This document shows positions 33,080 through 45,200 of a DNA stretch of 64,000 bases, piece by piece. Under the pieces are notes generated by a model that saw nothing but the letters and a program-made list of their open reading frames with translations, made no database searches and was not told the DNA's origin. Numbering within the stretch: position 1 is the first letter of the stretch; the number at the start of each line of letters is the position of its first letter. The position numbers were made by a program, and so were the translations under genes. This DNA is from Symbiodinium natans (lineage: Eukaryota > Sar > Dinophyceae > Suessiales > Symbiodiniaceae), in assembly GCA_905221605.1 (NCBI GenBank), contig CAJNDS010002691.1, positions 1 through 64,000 on the forward strand, written 5' to 3'.

Positions 33080-33325
33080 TCACACGCGGTCTGGAGAAGC
33101 CAGCTTAGTGGGCCGCCGGCTCAGATAGAAATGTATGGCCAGTGCTACTAGCAGGGTGCTTGTCCCAAATGCCAGATTTGCCACCTGCTTGTCTTCCATA
33201 AAGTGGAAAAGCCAATATTGGTACTGTTGAGGTACGACGATCAGAAGCAGGAAGGCGAGGAAACCAGCAACTTGCCGGAGATTGGACGCCCCCGCGCGCT
33301 GCCAGCGTGCAAGCGCTACAAACGC
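33080..33325 (-). CDS. C-terminal exon of membrane-protein gene
   Basis: An 82-codon exon (phase 0) entered after TGCAG|GCG and ending in a stop at 33080-33082. It encodes two likely membrane segments (VAGFLAFLLLIVVP and LAFGTSTLLVALAIHFYL) and a short basic tail. It lies downstream on the minus strand from the exons at 34590-35629, and the multi-pass character fits the same protein. The intervening exons (33326-34589) were not resolved, so the link is inferred. Confidence 0.5.
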   Translation of the reverse strand, partial: AFVALARWQRAGASNLRQVAGFLAFLLLIVVPQQYQYWLFHFMEDKQVANLAFGTSTLLVALAIHFYLSRRPTKLASPDRV

Positions 33326-34589
33326 CTGCAGGGTAGTGGGCAGTAGAATAATTTCATGACAGTATGCCGTAGTATAGGAGGTTCTGGGGCAAGTATGATG
33401 CAGAAGACCGTGGAACGCCCAAAATGGACTTGGCTAGCACTGGCTATTGTTCCACGGTAAGAGTCGAATTGGTTCCGGCACAATTGGTGTTGCTGGGGGG
33501 TACTGCCGTACTTGTACACTTCCATACCGTTCCATAACACTGATAGCTTAAGTGCAGAGACGATAAAATACTATGACTCAGACTGTATTGAGATTTCTGT
33601 GGTCTGTTAACCAGCCTGGAAGCTGCTAGGGCCGATCCAGAACCACCAATAGATGCCTCCAGGGTTTCGGGCATGTCGGTTCTTTGTCTTCCTCGGAGTT
33701 TAGGGAGAGATTCGGAAGGGTGCGCAAGTTCTCAAATGCTTCTCCTTTCCTGCAAAAAGCGATCGCGCCATCCCCACATAATCTCCAGCCTTAGCTGTCC
33801 AGCTTCTACGCAGATACTGCTACCCTCAAGGCACCAAAGTTTGCAACAACAAGGTGCTGCGCGTTCGTGAGATTCTGCTCATATGTACTGCTTCTGTCAT
33901 GCCACTGATGATTCGACAGATGTGTTGCAAACGTCTCTTTCGCGCTCTTGGGGACTGCGCTGTTTACGTAAGCAAAAGACTTGCGGTCAGCACTGCACAA
34001 AGTATGCTACAGTCTACTACACTTAGGACACACCGATAGTACTATTACGAAATGATACCCCGAAAACATGCAGTATCAGAGTATGCCATAACATCCTGCA
34101 GTATACAACTGGCGCTCTGTAATCATGACGGCCAACAAAGTTTCCAGAAACCACGTTTGAAAACTGCAAAGACGAAGACTTTCGACCCCGCCTCTCAAAT
34201 AGACTTTGACAGTGGCAACATGAAACTGCTGCAAACACAGTTGGCATAGGAAAGGCTACATAGGTACAACAGCGTCCAGGCAACATGAGCTCGGGCCGCA
34301 GAATGATCAATTAGGAGCCACATCCATGCGGAACTGGCTGCACAAAGCCACCAGTATCCAAAGGGCATTCCTTACTTGAGGATTCAAGTATCCAAAAGGC
34401 AAAACAGAATATTTGTACACCAAAGCACCTATATGATACAGTGCCCTAGAGGACAATGTTTGACTACGCAACATACTACTTTATCTGATACAGCAGCGTT
34501 TTCTGCCACAGTCGTAGCAGTACACTATTTGGCAATATGGGAGATGTACTTTCTTTCAATTTAAGAACTTCTCCAGCAAGGACCGAGAT
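33326..34589 (-). other. Unresolved intron/exon stretch of membrane-protein gene
   Basis: Lies between the clear middle exon and the C-terminal exon. Any exons here are too short or too diverged for me to place. Confidence 0.35.
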
Positions 34590-35070
34590 GCCCTTGACAA
34601 GCTGTGCCAAGAAAACTTCGCGCACTTCTGTGCGCACGCAGGTCTCAAACGCATCTATGGAGCCAAACCACTGGCAGACACAATCGGCAATCATGTCGCG
34701 ATCACACGCTATGCTGACACCATTCACCACGTGATTTATTTCACAGCACTGGCATTTCAACCCATCCCAAGTGAAGCTACTGAATGCTTCCTCGGCCACA
34801 GAGATCTGCTTCCAGTATCGCTTCATGATCACATTGGCCAGAATTGCAAAACCAAACACATATGCTCCTCTCAGTCCAAAAGGGCCGATGCTTCCCAAGT
34901 TTGAGGGCATACTGATCTCGACAATTCCAAAGAGAAGACCCCCAAGAACCCAGCAGGTCGTGATCGTCGCAAGCCCCAGTGGCTTGACCACAAGGGAATG
35001 TATCCTTCCTTCCTTGTCTTCCTTGTCTTCCTTGTGAGAGCTCAGAAAGGCAGAGAGCTCGAACACGCAC
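34590..35070 (-). CDS. Middle exon of membrane-protein gene
   Basis: Opens after CCTCAG|GTGCGTG and continues as WCVFELSAFLSSHKEDKED, then two hydrophobic segments (LATITTCWVLGGLLFGIV and AYVFGFAILANVIM). A Cys/His segment follows (CQCCEINHVVNG), then CDRDMIADCVCQWFGSIDAF and an amphipathic region. The order FELSAF, two membrane segments, CDR..I..WFGS is what I recall from an expanded dinoflagellate membrane-protein family of unknown function. It joins the upstream exon in phase 2. The donor near 34590 is not fixed. Confidence 0.7.
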
Positions 35071-35176
35071 CTGAGGTACGTTTGGAAGCTCCCGACATTG
35101 TAAACAGATGCATGCGCCCATGGTTTCTCTACATGAAAGAAAAAACTGATACGGTTTTAAGTGCGGCTCCAATCGC

Positions 35177-35629
35177 CACAGCCTCGAGAGGTAGCTCGGA
35201 TCCCAAAGCACCACAAGCTTCTGAGATCTCTTCAGCATTGCTCCCAGGTTTAGGATGCCTAAAGCCTTCTTCTTGGCATCACCTTGATGAATGCAAGCCC
35301 GATCCAGAAATGCCTGCCCCCTAGGAGGCCACAGGAGAAGGGTCAGGATCATAGCCATTAGCCCGAAGACCATGGCTCCAGGAGTGTACCGGTGCTCGAA
35401 CTCAAAACCTGGTGACTGGAACGCTCTTAAGGGCGACCTGAATGCCACAGCTGGCAAAAGTTCCAGATAGGACAAACATCCTGCCAGAGACGCCACGGCC
35501 AATGCCACAATGCACGCTGGCGTGCCATTCTTCATCATCAGAAGCAACCAGATCTTCCAAAAACATGGTGCTTGCCAGCTGTGGGACCAGAACTCCTCAA
35601 TAGATCCCACCACGGTGCTCAACTGATAC
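35177..35629 (-). CDS. N-terminal-side exon, dinoflagellate FLDRACIHQ membrane family
   Basis: A 453-bp exon entered after GGCTCAG|GTATCAG. It encodes VGSIEEFWSHSWQAP, two membrane spans (ACIVALAVASLAGCL; AMVFGLMAMILTLLLW), then FLDRACIHQGDAKKKALGIL and LGAMLKRSQKLVVLWDPSYL. These match, from memory, a large dinoflagellate-restricted family in which FLD(R/K).CI.Q, a LGA.L..S segment and a RLWCVFE motif are the landmarks. Reading TGTG|GCGATT as a GC donor at 35177 and CAG|G at 35070 gives exactly RLWCVFEL across the junction, which strongly supports the splice. The true N-terminus lies upstream and was not resolved. Molecular function is unknown. Confidence 0.75.
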
Positions 35630-36548
35630 CTGAGCCGTAGTGAAATGCTTCGAACTTACGCATTGGCGTTGCTTACCTTCTGTCAAAATGACTGGATTTT
35701 GCAAAGTGGTCTTTTGCTCAATTGATAGCACCTTGGAAATGGGGAACATTCCAGGCATTTGCTTTAGGAGGGCGATGCTCACCGACTCTTGCCGCGGAAG
35801 CTGTTCAACGTGCTTCTGCAAGGTAAAGGCCTGTGTGAAGAGCCAACCGCCAACCTTCCTTCAAGCAGCCATGGCCTACTCTGCCAAAAACTGGCTAAAA
35901 TCTGCAAAGCCCACACAAAGTCTCCCAGGACGCAGTAGCAGTAGCATCAGCAGGAACGGCAGCAGGAGCAGCAGCAAAAACAGCAGCAGCAACCGTAGTA
36001 GTAGTAGCAGCAGTAGCAGCAGTCGAAACTGTATAGCTGCCGCAAATGATGCTTGTAGTAGCTACGACATCATCCACACAAGATCCGCATCTCGGGGGCC
36101 ACGGGGCAGCGCTTCCTGGTCAGCGCCCCCTTTTCCACGCAGCACCCATCCGAAGCGTGCGAGCACGGCCCAAACTGGCGCTGCCCGAAGTACATCCGGG
36201 GAACCTCAGGAGGGCATTCTTCGTCTTGATGGCTCTTGCTTAACTTGGGGATTCTTCATATTTCTTTCATTTATTTATTTTATTTTTATTTTTTTTTGGG
36301 GGGGGGGGGGGGGGTTGGGCGGAGGAGGATTTCGGACCCCAGGGCTTTGAGTGGCGAAGCTGAACTCTTTTCACAGTCTTCTAGAACTGTTTCTGATCCA
36401 CAACTGATGTTCGAGTAACTTTACATTTCTTACCGTTCTTCCTTATATTCGAACCATGCAATCAGAAGACAGGTCCGATGACAATGATTACTCTTGTTGC
36501 TCCCGTTCTGGAACTCGACAAATTGGCTTCGGGTCTGAGGCTTGGGCG
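35630..36548. other. Stretch upstream of membrane gene, nothing firm
   Basis: May hold N-terminal exons on the minus strand, for example near 35690-35821 (KHVEQLPRQESVSIALLKQ). It also has a GCAGCA/GTAGTA microsatellite at 35930-36030 and a T-run plus G-run at 36260-36320. Confidence 0.35.
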
Positions 36549-36719
36549 TCAGACGTTGTTCCCAGTATTGCCACCGCAAAACCACGATTCATGTTGCGAA
36601 AGTCTTTTCTCATCGTGCCATATCCCAGCAGAGGAGCTCAGCTCAAGGGAGGCGAGGAAACGCAGCACGTCGCTGCTGGCTTTTCTGGCCTCGACAGTCC
36701 ATGTCCAACCCCTGGGAGA
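36549..36719 (-). CDS. Possible C-terminal exon of an unknown gene
   Basis: Entered after TTCTCCCAG|G, it reads GWTWTVEARKASSDVLRFLA then SLELSSSAGIWHDEKR and ends in a stop at 36549. The composition is protein-like with a clean acceptor, but no upstream exon could be chained. Confidence 0.35.
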   Translation of the reverse strand, partial: SPRGWTWTVEARKASSDVLRFLASLELSSSAGIWHDEKRLSQHESWFCGGNTGNNV

Positions 36720-38011
36720 AGTAAATAAGAACGTAGAATGCCTTCGTCCGCTGCTTGTATATAAATTTGCTAGTGGATGCAGAGGAGTTTGCTGTAGTGT
36801 ACTAGATGGAAGACAAGATCCTTTGCGTAGTTTTCCTGCAGCATAGTCTACCCAGAACCGAGGCGTTGGGCAGGGTTTGGTACTAGCTCTCGGGCTTACA
36901 GAAGGGGTGATGTTGGGCATGCAATGTGACAATGGCTGCTGTCCTGTCCAGTGGTCTCCGGCTGGAGACTGGCACAGCGCGGCTCCGGTTCCTCTGAGCA
37001 CCTCGGCTTTCTTGGTCCCCTAGCCTTCCAAGCCCTATGGACGTTGCGGCAACTCTACTGGGCCGAGAAGAGGAGGTTTCCACAACAAGGATACAACAAG
37101 GATGAGAGCAGCTATCTTGCCTCCGTGGTAGCCCTAACACTCGACTACATCATGCAATACTCTGCAAACATCTTGAGCAACTACAAGGGATGCCAGCCCA
37201 GATTCGGAAGAGGCGAGTCAGGTGCGATAGGCGAATCCACCATGGCCACGAGGAGCCCCAAAGAGGATACTGTTCTGTTGCGTCTGACACAGAAGACTGT
37301 GCGTGGCACGCACGGGAAGTCTTTGGTGGCTTGATAAGGGCAACATGCTATGTCAATTCTTCGTGCATGCTCCGTGCTGAGACAGTGAAGTGCAGCGTCA
37401 CCGAAAGGGCGGGGCCTCCAATGTGGTGCCCTACCTCCTTGAAAGGGTTCTGAAGTATGGGCCCTTACTTTGTATAGGGTATGTACAGGGTATAGCCTTT
37501 TAAGGGCCCATATGAAGGAAACATGTAACTATCCTTGGACCAACAAACTTGTGCACAGGAGCCCTATAGTGCGAGTCCTTATAGGGCCCAGTGTGGTGTA
37601 GGTTTTCGGCTTGAGGGTTATGGGTGCAGGGTTTCGGGTTTTGGGTTTAGGGTTTAGGGTTCGGGGGTCCTTTAAGCCCTAAGCGCCATAAGTCCTTAAG
37701 GAAGTCGAAGGCTGAGGATTCGGGCGAAAGGCCGTGTCTTCTTGGCACTTTGCGGGGCAGTTTTTTTTTTCAAAAGACGGGCTTTGCGACATGCGAGACA
37801 GCAGATGCCAAGCGTTGTCTAGCTGCGCCTAGCTTCCGGGGCTTCGGAGACTCACTGCAGAAGTTGGAGGTGGGTGGCCGGGCTATAGGTAATTTGCATC
37901 GTTGCTTTTTTCCCCATGTTTGGGAACCTTGTCCTTTGTGGGATTGGGCACTTGTTTTTTCTCAATGCGAACATTCGAGCGCCTCTGGCTAAGGCCCCTG
38001 CCTAGCCTGTA
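36720..38011. other. Stretch 3' of the kinase-RBR gene, nothing recognised
   Basis: No supported gene. Around 37620-37665 there is a short degenerate TTTAGGG pair inside a G/T-rich region. Confidence 0.35.
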
Positions 38012-39279
38012 CTACAGGTGAATGTTCAAATCGGCGAAATCGCGGGCCAGATCTCGGAGCAAGCGCTCTCGGGTCTCGGGCTCCAGCTCCGCAAGGTAAG
38101 CCTTCACAGGTCTTTGCGATGCTGACGCCAGTTCCGTGGCTTTGTCCGTGGCTTCCCTATGCTTTGTCCTCAACAAAAACAAACAGTGGGGGCTTTCAGG
38201 AGCCTGCACCAGACGGGTCCGGCGGCACTTCTGAATCTCTCTGAACTGCTCCTCGGAAACGAAATAGTCCTCAAACAAGCTTGACGTGTCTTGCCGTGTT
38301 CGTGAGCTTGTCGCGCTTTGTTGATGAACGCGTGGTTCGTGAATGCGTGGTTCGGTGTTCTGTGCTGTGCAAGATAAAATTGTTTCTCTGCCATGTCTTC
38401 TTGTAGACCAGCAGCCTGTGTCTGAACTTTGAGTCGTAGCGCTGAAACTGAAAAGCCCTTGCAAACCCTCCACCCCCCAACCCAAACCATTCAAAACTCC
38501 TTCGAAAGGTCTCCATTGGTGTTTTGCTTTGTCCAGGAAAACAAGGGAACTCCTGCCGTGGGTTGAGCCCGCATCGCCGCACATGGGCATGGGCATTCCG
38601 GCCGCAGTCCTGTCCATCCGCGCTGTTCTTCCAGGTTCATGGGTGAGACATTGCACCTTTATGACCGTCTTTCTTGCAACAGCACTGAGAATTCTATTGG
38701 CAGTTAGGTTAGGCTTATCTGCTGCCACCTGAGGATGCTCAAAAACCCCTGTCGAAATTTACTGGTCTCAGGAGCTTCGCAGCATCTTCCGGGCTGAGAA
38801 TGATGTGGGACGGCATGTTGAGGGCGGGTCCCTGAGATGAATGAAGCTTCCCCCCGCGGCTTCCCCAAGGTAGCGTATATTAGCGGATCCTGTAGGCAGA
38901 AACCACAGAAGCCACAGCCGCAGCCCGCGCGGCTGCACGTTAGCGCGCAGCAGCCGTCGAAGTCCACGAAGGCCTCTATAACGTTTCAGCAGGGCTCCAA
39001 AAACGGAACCTCCCGTCTTCTTGAAAAATATACGGCATGGGTCTTCTCTGAGAGCAGCTCTAGGGCACGCTTGAGAGAAGTTAAGAGCTCAGCACGCCTC
39101 ACGTGGCTCTAAAGCGACTACAAGACCTGAACTCTGCAGACCAGTTCAAGCAACCTCAAGCACCACTGGAATATCAGTCTCCACTAGTCACTAGTCGCCT
39201 GTTGGCAGCGTGGGCAGCGCAGCGTCAGAATCTCCTCCTGCACGTAGCGCCTCGAGCTTCTTGTCGTCAGTCCGCACTG
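38012..39279 (-). CDS. RING2 and C-terminal exons 14-19 of kinase-RBR gene
   Basis: Exon 14 (39279-39199) ends ILTLRCPRCQQ. Exon 15 (38973-38890) gives AFVDFDGCCALTC and GCGCGFCGFCLQ. Exon 16 (38609-38500) gives DCGRNAHAHVRRCGLNP. Together this is an RBR RING2: CPxC, then GC as the candidate catalytic Cys that forms a ubiquitin thioester in known RBR ligases, then further Cys/His pairs. Exons 17-19 add a charged helical tail ending DFADLNIHL and the stop. All junctions keep frame. Confidence 0.82.
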
Positions 39280-42200
39280 CTCGAAACCCCAATAGCAACA
39301 CCAAACCCTAAAGACCTGGCTCGCCCAAGTCCAACCCCTCACCACCCAATCACCACCCAATCAACACCCAATCACCCATAAAAAAACAAAAACACGTGCC
39401 GGCGCAAAGTGTGCAAATATCTGCTATCTCTTGGTTGTGTTGGAAAAGGGTCTCCTCTGCATCCAAGGCTCCGCGCCTGGCCGAGCCGCCCCTCGGCGCG
39501 CTCGGCCGCCAGACGCCGGGCCATGTCCCGCTCGGCGGCCTCCGGAAAAGGGCCCTTGTTCTTTGCCGTTGCCGCTAAGCACGCCGAACTCAAAACCTTC
39601 CCAAACCCCAAAATCTCCTCCACAGCTGTTCCCAGAGCCACCCCGCCCCCGCCCTCTCTCCTCCCATCCCCCACAACAAGCAGAGAGTCCGACCTCCGTG
39701 GCTGCCGCCTCAACCAAACGCTCTCGAGCCTTGCAAGCGCATTGAGGGGGGGGGGAGGGGAGGGGCGCTTAATCAGGCTGTCGTTGTGGGTTTGGATGTG
39801 GGCAGTGTCGGCTTAGGCTTGAGATGTCTGGATGCAGGTTGAACAAGCCGAATGCCGAGGCGGAGGTGGCATCAAGTCGGGTGGCTGCGCTTGGATTTGA
39901 AAGCGCTCTGCTTTGCGGGGACCATTTGGATCTTTTGCAAATAAGGAGGCCTGGAGGTAAAGGGCGAAGGTGGCTTCGGGCACGTGCCGCGCCAGCGGCC
40001 CGTTGGCGTAGATGTGCCCGCAGTTCAGTGCCGGGCACTGCACGCCGTGGCGACGGCGGAAGCGCTCCAGGTTCTCGTCGTGCACCTGCGATCACCCCGC
40101 AAAAAACGCAAGCAACCCATGCACAAACAACTCCCTCTTGGAGTCTCAGATCCACCCTCGAAAGTCTGAAGCTGTGCTTTTTGAAAGAACAGTATAGAAC
40201 ACTCATGCTCTCTGCACGCCTCTGCTTGCGTGTGCCCAGCCAGGCAGTCGGCACAGAGGAAGTGGTCGGCTGGGCAGCAGATGCCCTCCGCGGTATCAAA
40301 GTCCTCGAAGCAGACCTGCAAAGGGCCAAAAAATCTTTTCCTCCAAAGAGCCCTGTTATCCCTACAGTAGCCCCTCAAGCCCTTCTCTTTTTTTCTTTCT
40401 TGCCATTCTTACGCCTTTTGCTCCGAGCCTGGCATTGCCTGCGCTGCTCACGCTGCTGGGCCTCCCGCACGTCCTGCTCGCGCTGGTGCTCCTCGCGCCG
40501 CTTGAAATGGAGGCTGAAAGGTTCACGGGCCCTTTACAAAAAAGAAAAGGACAAAAGACCACTGAGTGACTCGAAGGCTTGCATCAAGGGCTTTGCGTTT
40601 GGGATCTGATTTGTGAGTCTCCGTCCTTGTGTTGTAATATAGGTTGCGGCAGGATGGCACCTACATGCCCTCTGCCGGGTCGGGGCCGAAGTTTCGGGGC
40701 CGAAGCTTCGGGGGGCCGCATGGAAGGGAGACGGTCGGGCTGATGGGAAGTTGGGTGGCCATGTGGTCGAGCCGAAGATTTACAGTAGCCGTTTTTTTGG
40801 AGTTCCGATTCGTAAAACCCCAGGCCTCCCCCCAAACAACTTCGTAACGGAATAGTGGTGCGCGGTTCCGGGGAGAAAATCGTTTTGGGCCGGGGTCAAG
40901 GTTGTTTACGGCGGGCCTGTAGGGCCTCTTCCGGGCCTCTCATTCACGTCTGAAATTTTAGAGGTTTCAGAGCCTTGGGCTGCAGCCTTGAAGGCTGGAG
41001 GCTCTAGCTTGGATCTTGGGGATGTAGCCTTGAAGGCACCAAGTCTTAGATTACGGAGATTTTTGTAAAATCCGGACATTCTTGCTCTATTGCGGACCCC
41101 TTAACTAACCAAAACTCGACATGAACGGAATCGGCGAGTGAGTGACCACCCGCTGCCAGAAAGGAGTGCGAGCGCCGGCGCCCGTTAAGCACCATCACGC
41201 CATCACAGCATCACAGACGGATTTCTAAAGACCATTGAGGCAAACGGGGACGACCCGAATCCCGACGCCAAAAGTTCCACCGCGTCGACCAAGCGCACTC
41301 CTCCCGCTGCTGCCGGAAACGCTCGAGCTGCTCCTCCTCAAAGACGATGCCCGCGTGCTCGCGCTCCAGCCTCTTAAAAGGTTGAAGCTCTTCAAAGACG
41401 GTTGAGAAGCTCTCTCTACTCTGAGGCTTCGCATTTCGATGCATTTCGCACAGAGCCCGAGGATGGAAGGCGAGCCTGGCCAGGACCTGGAGCACGGGCT
41501 GCAGGGTGCAGCGCTTTTTGAGGCTGCTCTGCAGCGCATCCGCTGCCACGGCTGCCACCTCGGAAAGGCCCGTTGTACTTCACTGCCAAATGGGCTGCGT
41601 CAGGTTCATGGGCTGCGCATGCGGATGCATGCGGTGCTAGGTCGGCTAGAACGAACCGACACAGAACCGACTCCCAAACCCTTGTAAGCCCAAAAACCCA
41701 AACCTGGACTTTCTGCCTTGAATCTAAGGAGGACTCTGATTGCACCTCGGGCATTCCATAACGAACAAACAAGACCTGAATTCTGGAGTGTTGAGGGGGG
41801 GGGCAGGATTTGAGGGTGAAGGTCTCGGGGTTTAGGTCTTTGAGGTGTTGGAAGTGCATTATAATTGGGCGCCACTCTTGACAACTTTCAACAAGAGGCC
41901 CTGCAAAATCAAATTCCCTGCGTCATGTGCTCACGAAACTACTACCGTGCACGTGGCGCTTCCATGCAGCCATCAGTTCGGTGTTTACCTGGGACTCTGT
42001 TTACCTTGACTACCCTTAACTAGTAGGTGTATATATAACCCATAAAACTGTAGGTAAAGTGGCTCTCAGGTCTCGTCGGTTTATGACTTGCAGTACACCA
42101 GGGCATGATAGTCCTAAGGGCCAAAGGTCTCTCGTCTCTAGTGTCTGAAACATGTGGGGTTCACGGTTCTTGCGGTTGCGACCTGTTGTTCACCCTCTTA

Positions 42201-45200
42201 CTTTGGGGTTGGGCGGCTTGAGAGGTTTAGGGGCTTTGAGTCCATATTTTTGGCTGGGTTCCCGCTGCACTCCGTTGAGGGAAAGCGGGTGCTCGAGGTT
42301 CAGGTTTTGGGGAGGCTGCTCTTGGCTCAGGATCACTTTTTGGGTTGGTGGGTAGGAGCCCCTTTTTCAGCAGAAAGAGGAGAGAGAGAGCTTCGACCCA
42401 GCATCCTTTCCCCCCCCCCCCCCCCCAAAGATCCCCAAAGCTTTGCATTTGGAGAGCAACAAAAACCGTTTCAGCCACGCCCACCTCGTCGAAGACCGGG
42501 GCTGGCCATCCGGCGTGCGGATCCATCGCTGCACGCAAGTCTCCATCTTCGGCATCCTCCGCCAACAACAAGAAAAAGCCAGCTGCCCTCCCCTCCCCCT
42601 CCCCTCCCCCTCCCCTCCCCCTCCCCTCCCCCTACCCTCCCCCTCCCCTCCCCCTCTCCTCCCCCTCTCCTCCCTTCCCCTCTTCGCGCTCGGACTTGGA
42701 GGGTACCACACTCGCAAGAAGCTTGTGGTCTTAAAGGCACACCCTTGAAGACTGTATCATGATCTCGCCGGCTCAGCCGCAACTCCACGGGAGTCGTAGG
42801 CCCACTACATGTTGCAACCGAAAGAGCCACTTCTGAATCCGTCAACGCACTGGCCACCATGGCCTTTTGGCACACACCGCTTGATGGGGCGTTGCTTTCA
42901 GCTCATAGATGTGTGCTTTCACGAAAAAAGAGAACCTGCCATCAGATCTCCGTCCTCGATGAAGGTTTCCACAAGGTGCGTGGGAGCCAGCTGCAGCTTG
43001 CCAGTGAGAAGCTCCAGGAGGACGATGCCGAAGGAGTAGGTCTCAGACTTCACATTGTAGCCACCTAGCAGGTGCTACCAGATGCTACCAGAAGGTCAGA
43101 CTTCTGAAATTCTGAAAGGTCATTTTGGATTGAAAGACTTGAAAGAAGGGCGAACAGCTTAGACTTGATGAGGAGCTGCCTTGAATTGCGTACCTGGGGC
43201 ACATGTATGCGGCGGTGCCGAATCTCCCCAGGCTGGAGCTGTGCGCGTCCACCTCCTTTCGACTTTCGCAATAGGCACGTTTTGAGAAGAGAAGGATCTG
43301 TTCTATGGCACTTTCACCTGTCCTAATTCCTGTTCCTCCAAAATACCGAGATGCCTGGGACCTCCCTAACCGCCCCTTGACTCGTCTTCGGCTTTCCTTC
43401 GTCTGCGATACAACTTTCAAGCGCTTCAAAAAAGAGCTCTCGTCTCATAGCGTTGCAGGACTCGGACTCCTCGGGGGCGTACTTCGCGAGGCCGCAATCG
43501 ATGAGCTTTGCCCTGTCGGGCTGCATTTTCAGCATGAACCGCAGGATTGTCTGCTTCTCTTGCACGAGAGGCAGTCTTTCCTACGTTGGCCGACGATCTA
43601 GTTCACATTTAGAACTCGAGGCGCGTGCTATGGCGACTACGTGTGTTCCTTACAGCCCTTTTGAAGCTTCAACAGCCGAGTCCTTACAGTGACTACTGAG
43701 TTACCTCAACTGCGCCGTTTTTTCAGAGTTCTCCAGGAAGTCCTCCTTCTTTGTCCCCGGGATAAGCAAACTGGCCCTCCAGGAAGTCCTCCTTCTTTGT
43801 CCCCGGGAGATCTTCCTTCTTTGTCCCCAAGAAGCAAACTGGCCAGGAAGTCCTCCTTCTTTGTCCCCGGGATAAGCAAATTGGCCCTCCAGGAAGTCCT
43901 CCTTCTTTGTCCCCGGGAGAAACAAACTGGCCCTCCAGGAAGTCCTCCTTCTTTGTCCCCGGGATAAGCAAATTGGCCCTCCATGAAGTCCTCCTTCTTT
44001 GTCCCCGGGATAAGCAAACTGGTCCTCCAGGAAATCCTCTTTCTTTGTCCCCGGAATAAGCAAACCTTCTTTGTCCCCGGGATAAGCAAACTCTAGCCCT
44101 CCAGGAAGTCCTCCTTCTTTAACTGGCCCTCCTTCTTTGTCCCCGGGATAAGCAAACTGGCCCTCCAGGAAGTCCTCCTTCTTTGTCCCCGGGATAAGCA
44201 AACTGGCCTTCCAGGAAGAAGTCCTCCTTCTTTGTCCCCGGACAAGCAAACTGGTCCTCCAGGAAGTCCTTCTTCTTTGTCCCTTGGATAAGCAAACTGG
44301 CCCTCCAGGAAGTCCTCCTTCTTTGTCCACGGGATAAGCAAATTAGCCCTGGAGGCAGTCCTCCTTCTTTGGCTCCGGGCTCCAGGAAGTCCTCCTGCTT
44401 TGAGTCCGCAGCAATTCTTCCTCTTTGTCCCCGGGTAGGCAAATGGGCCCTCTAGGAAGTCCTCCTTCCTTGTCCTTGGGAGAAGCAAACCTCTTATTCC
44501 GGGTCTTAATTTCAAGTCCTCAACCCAAGGGGAGGTTTTCAGGGGCGCCCGGTGGTTTGGCGCTGGGTTTAGGGCTATCATTATATAGGCTGACAGAGGC
44601 GGCCTTTGCAAAGCCGCGTGGACCTTCCGGTCCAGGACCTGCGGCTGGCCCTTTCGGCACGCCAGCCTCGGTCCGCGGGCTCCTTCCGGCAGCCCGCAGC
44701 GACCGGCCCCATTCCTGGGGAGGGGCCGGTCTTCAGTTTAGGGTTTAGGGTTTAGGGTTTAGGGTTTAGGGCCCGGGGAGGCCTCAGGGCGCCGGTGAGG
44801 CAAATGTTTCCGGACTTCACGTCGCGGTGGAAGCACCGCTGGGCCGCACCGCCTGCTTTTTTTTTTTTAAGAGAATGCTCAAGAAGATGGTGGGGACCTG
44901 CGCTCTCTAGCATTCTGCTGTATTGTCCTGAACGCTCAACCCTTGAAGCTCGAGCTACACCCCCTTGCCCCCCTGATTGAAGCCCGTGAAAAGCACTCGA
45001 GCAGAATCTCGCGAAGATGATCCCGAGATGTAAACTTTACTTGTGTCTTCCATGCGGGCCTTGGTGCATGTAGTTCAGCGCCTTGGCCACCCCAGCCGCA
45101 GCCCGCAGCCGAACCTCACTCAGCATCTTCTCTGAGCTCTGCGGGCCTGTGCTCTAGCTCTAGCCTCCCTTTTTCGGGGGGCCGGTGCGGCATTGGTGTG

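Noticed and set aside
38012-38728. A single 238-aa minus-strand protein
   Set aside because: The long frame mixes two exons with intron sequence; the exon chain at 38012-38609 explains the conserved Cys/His residues better.
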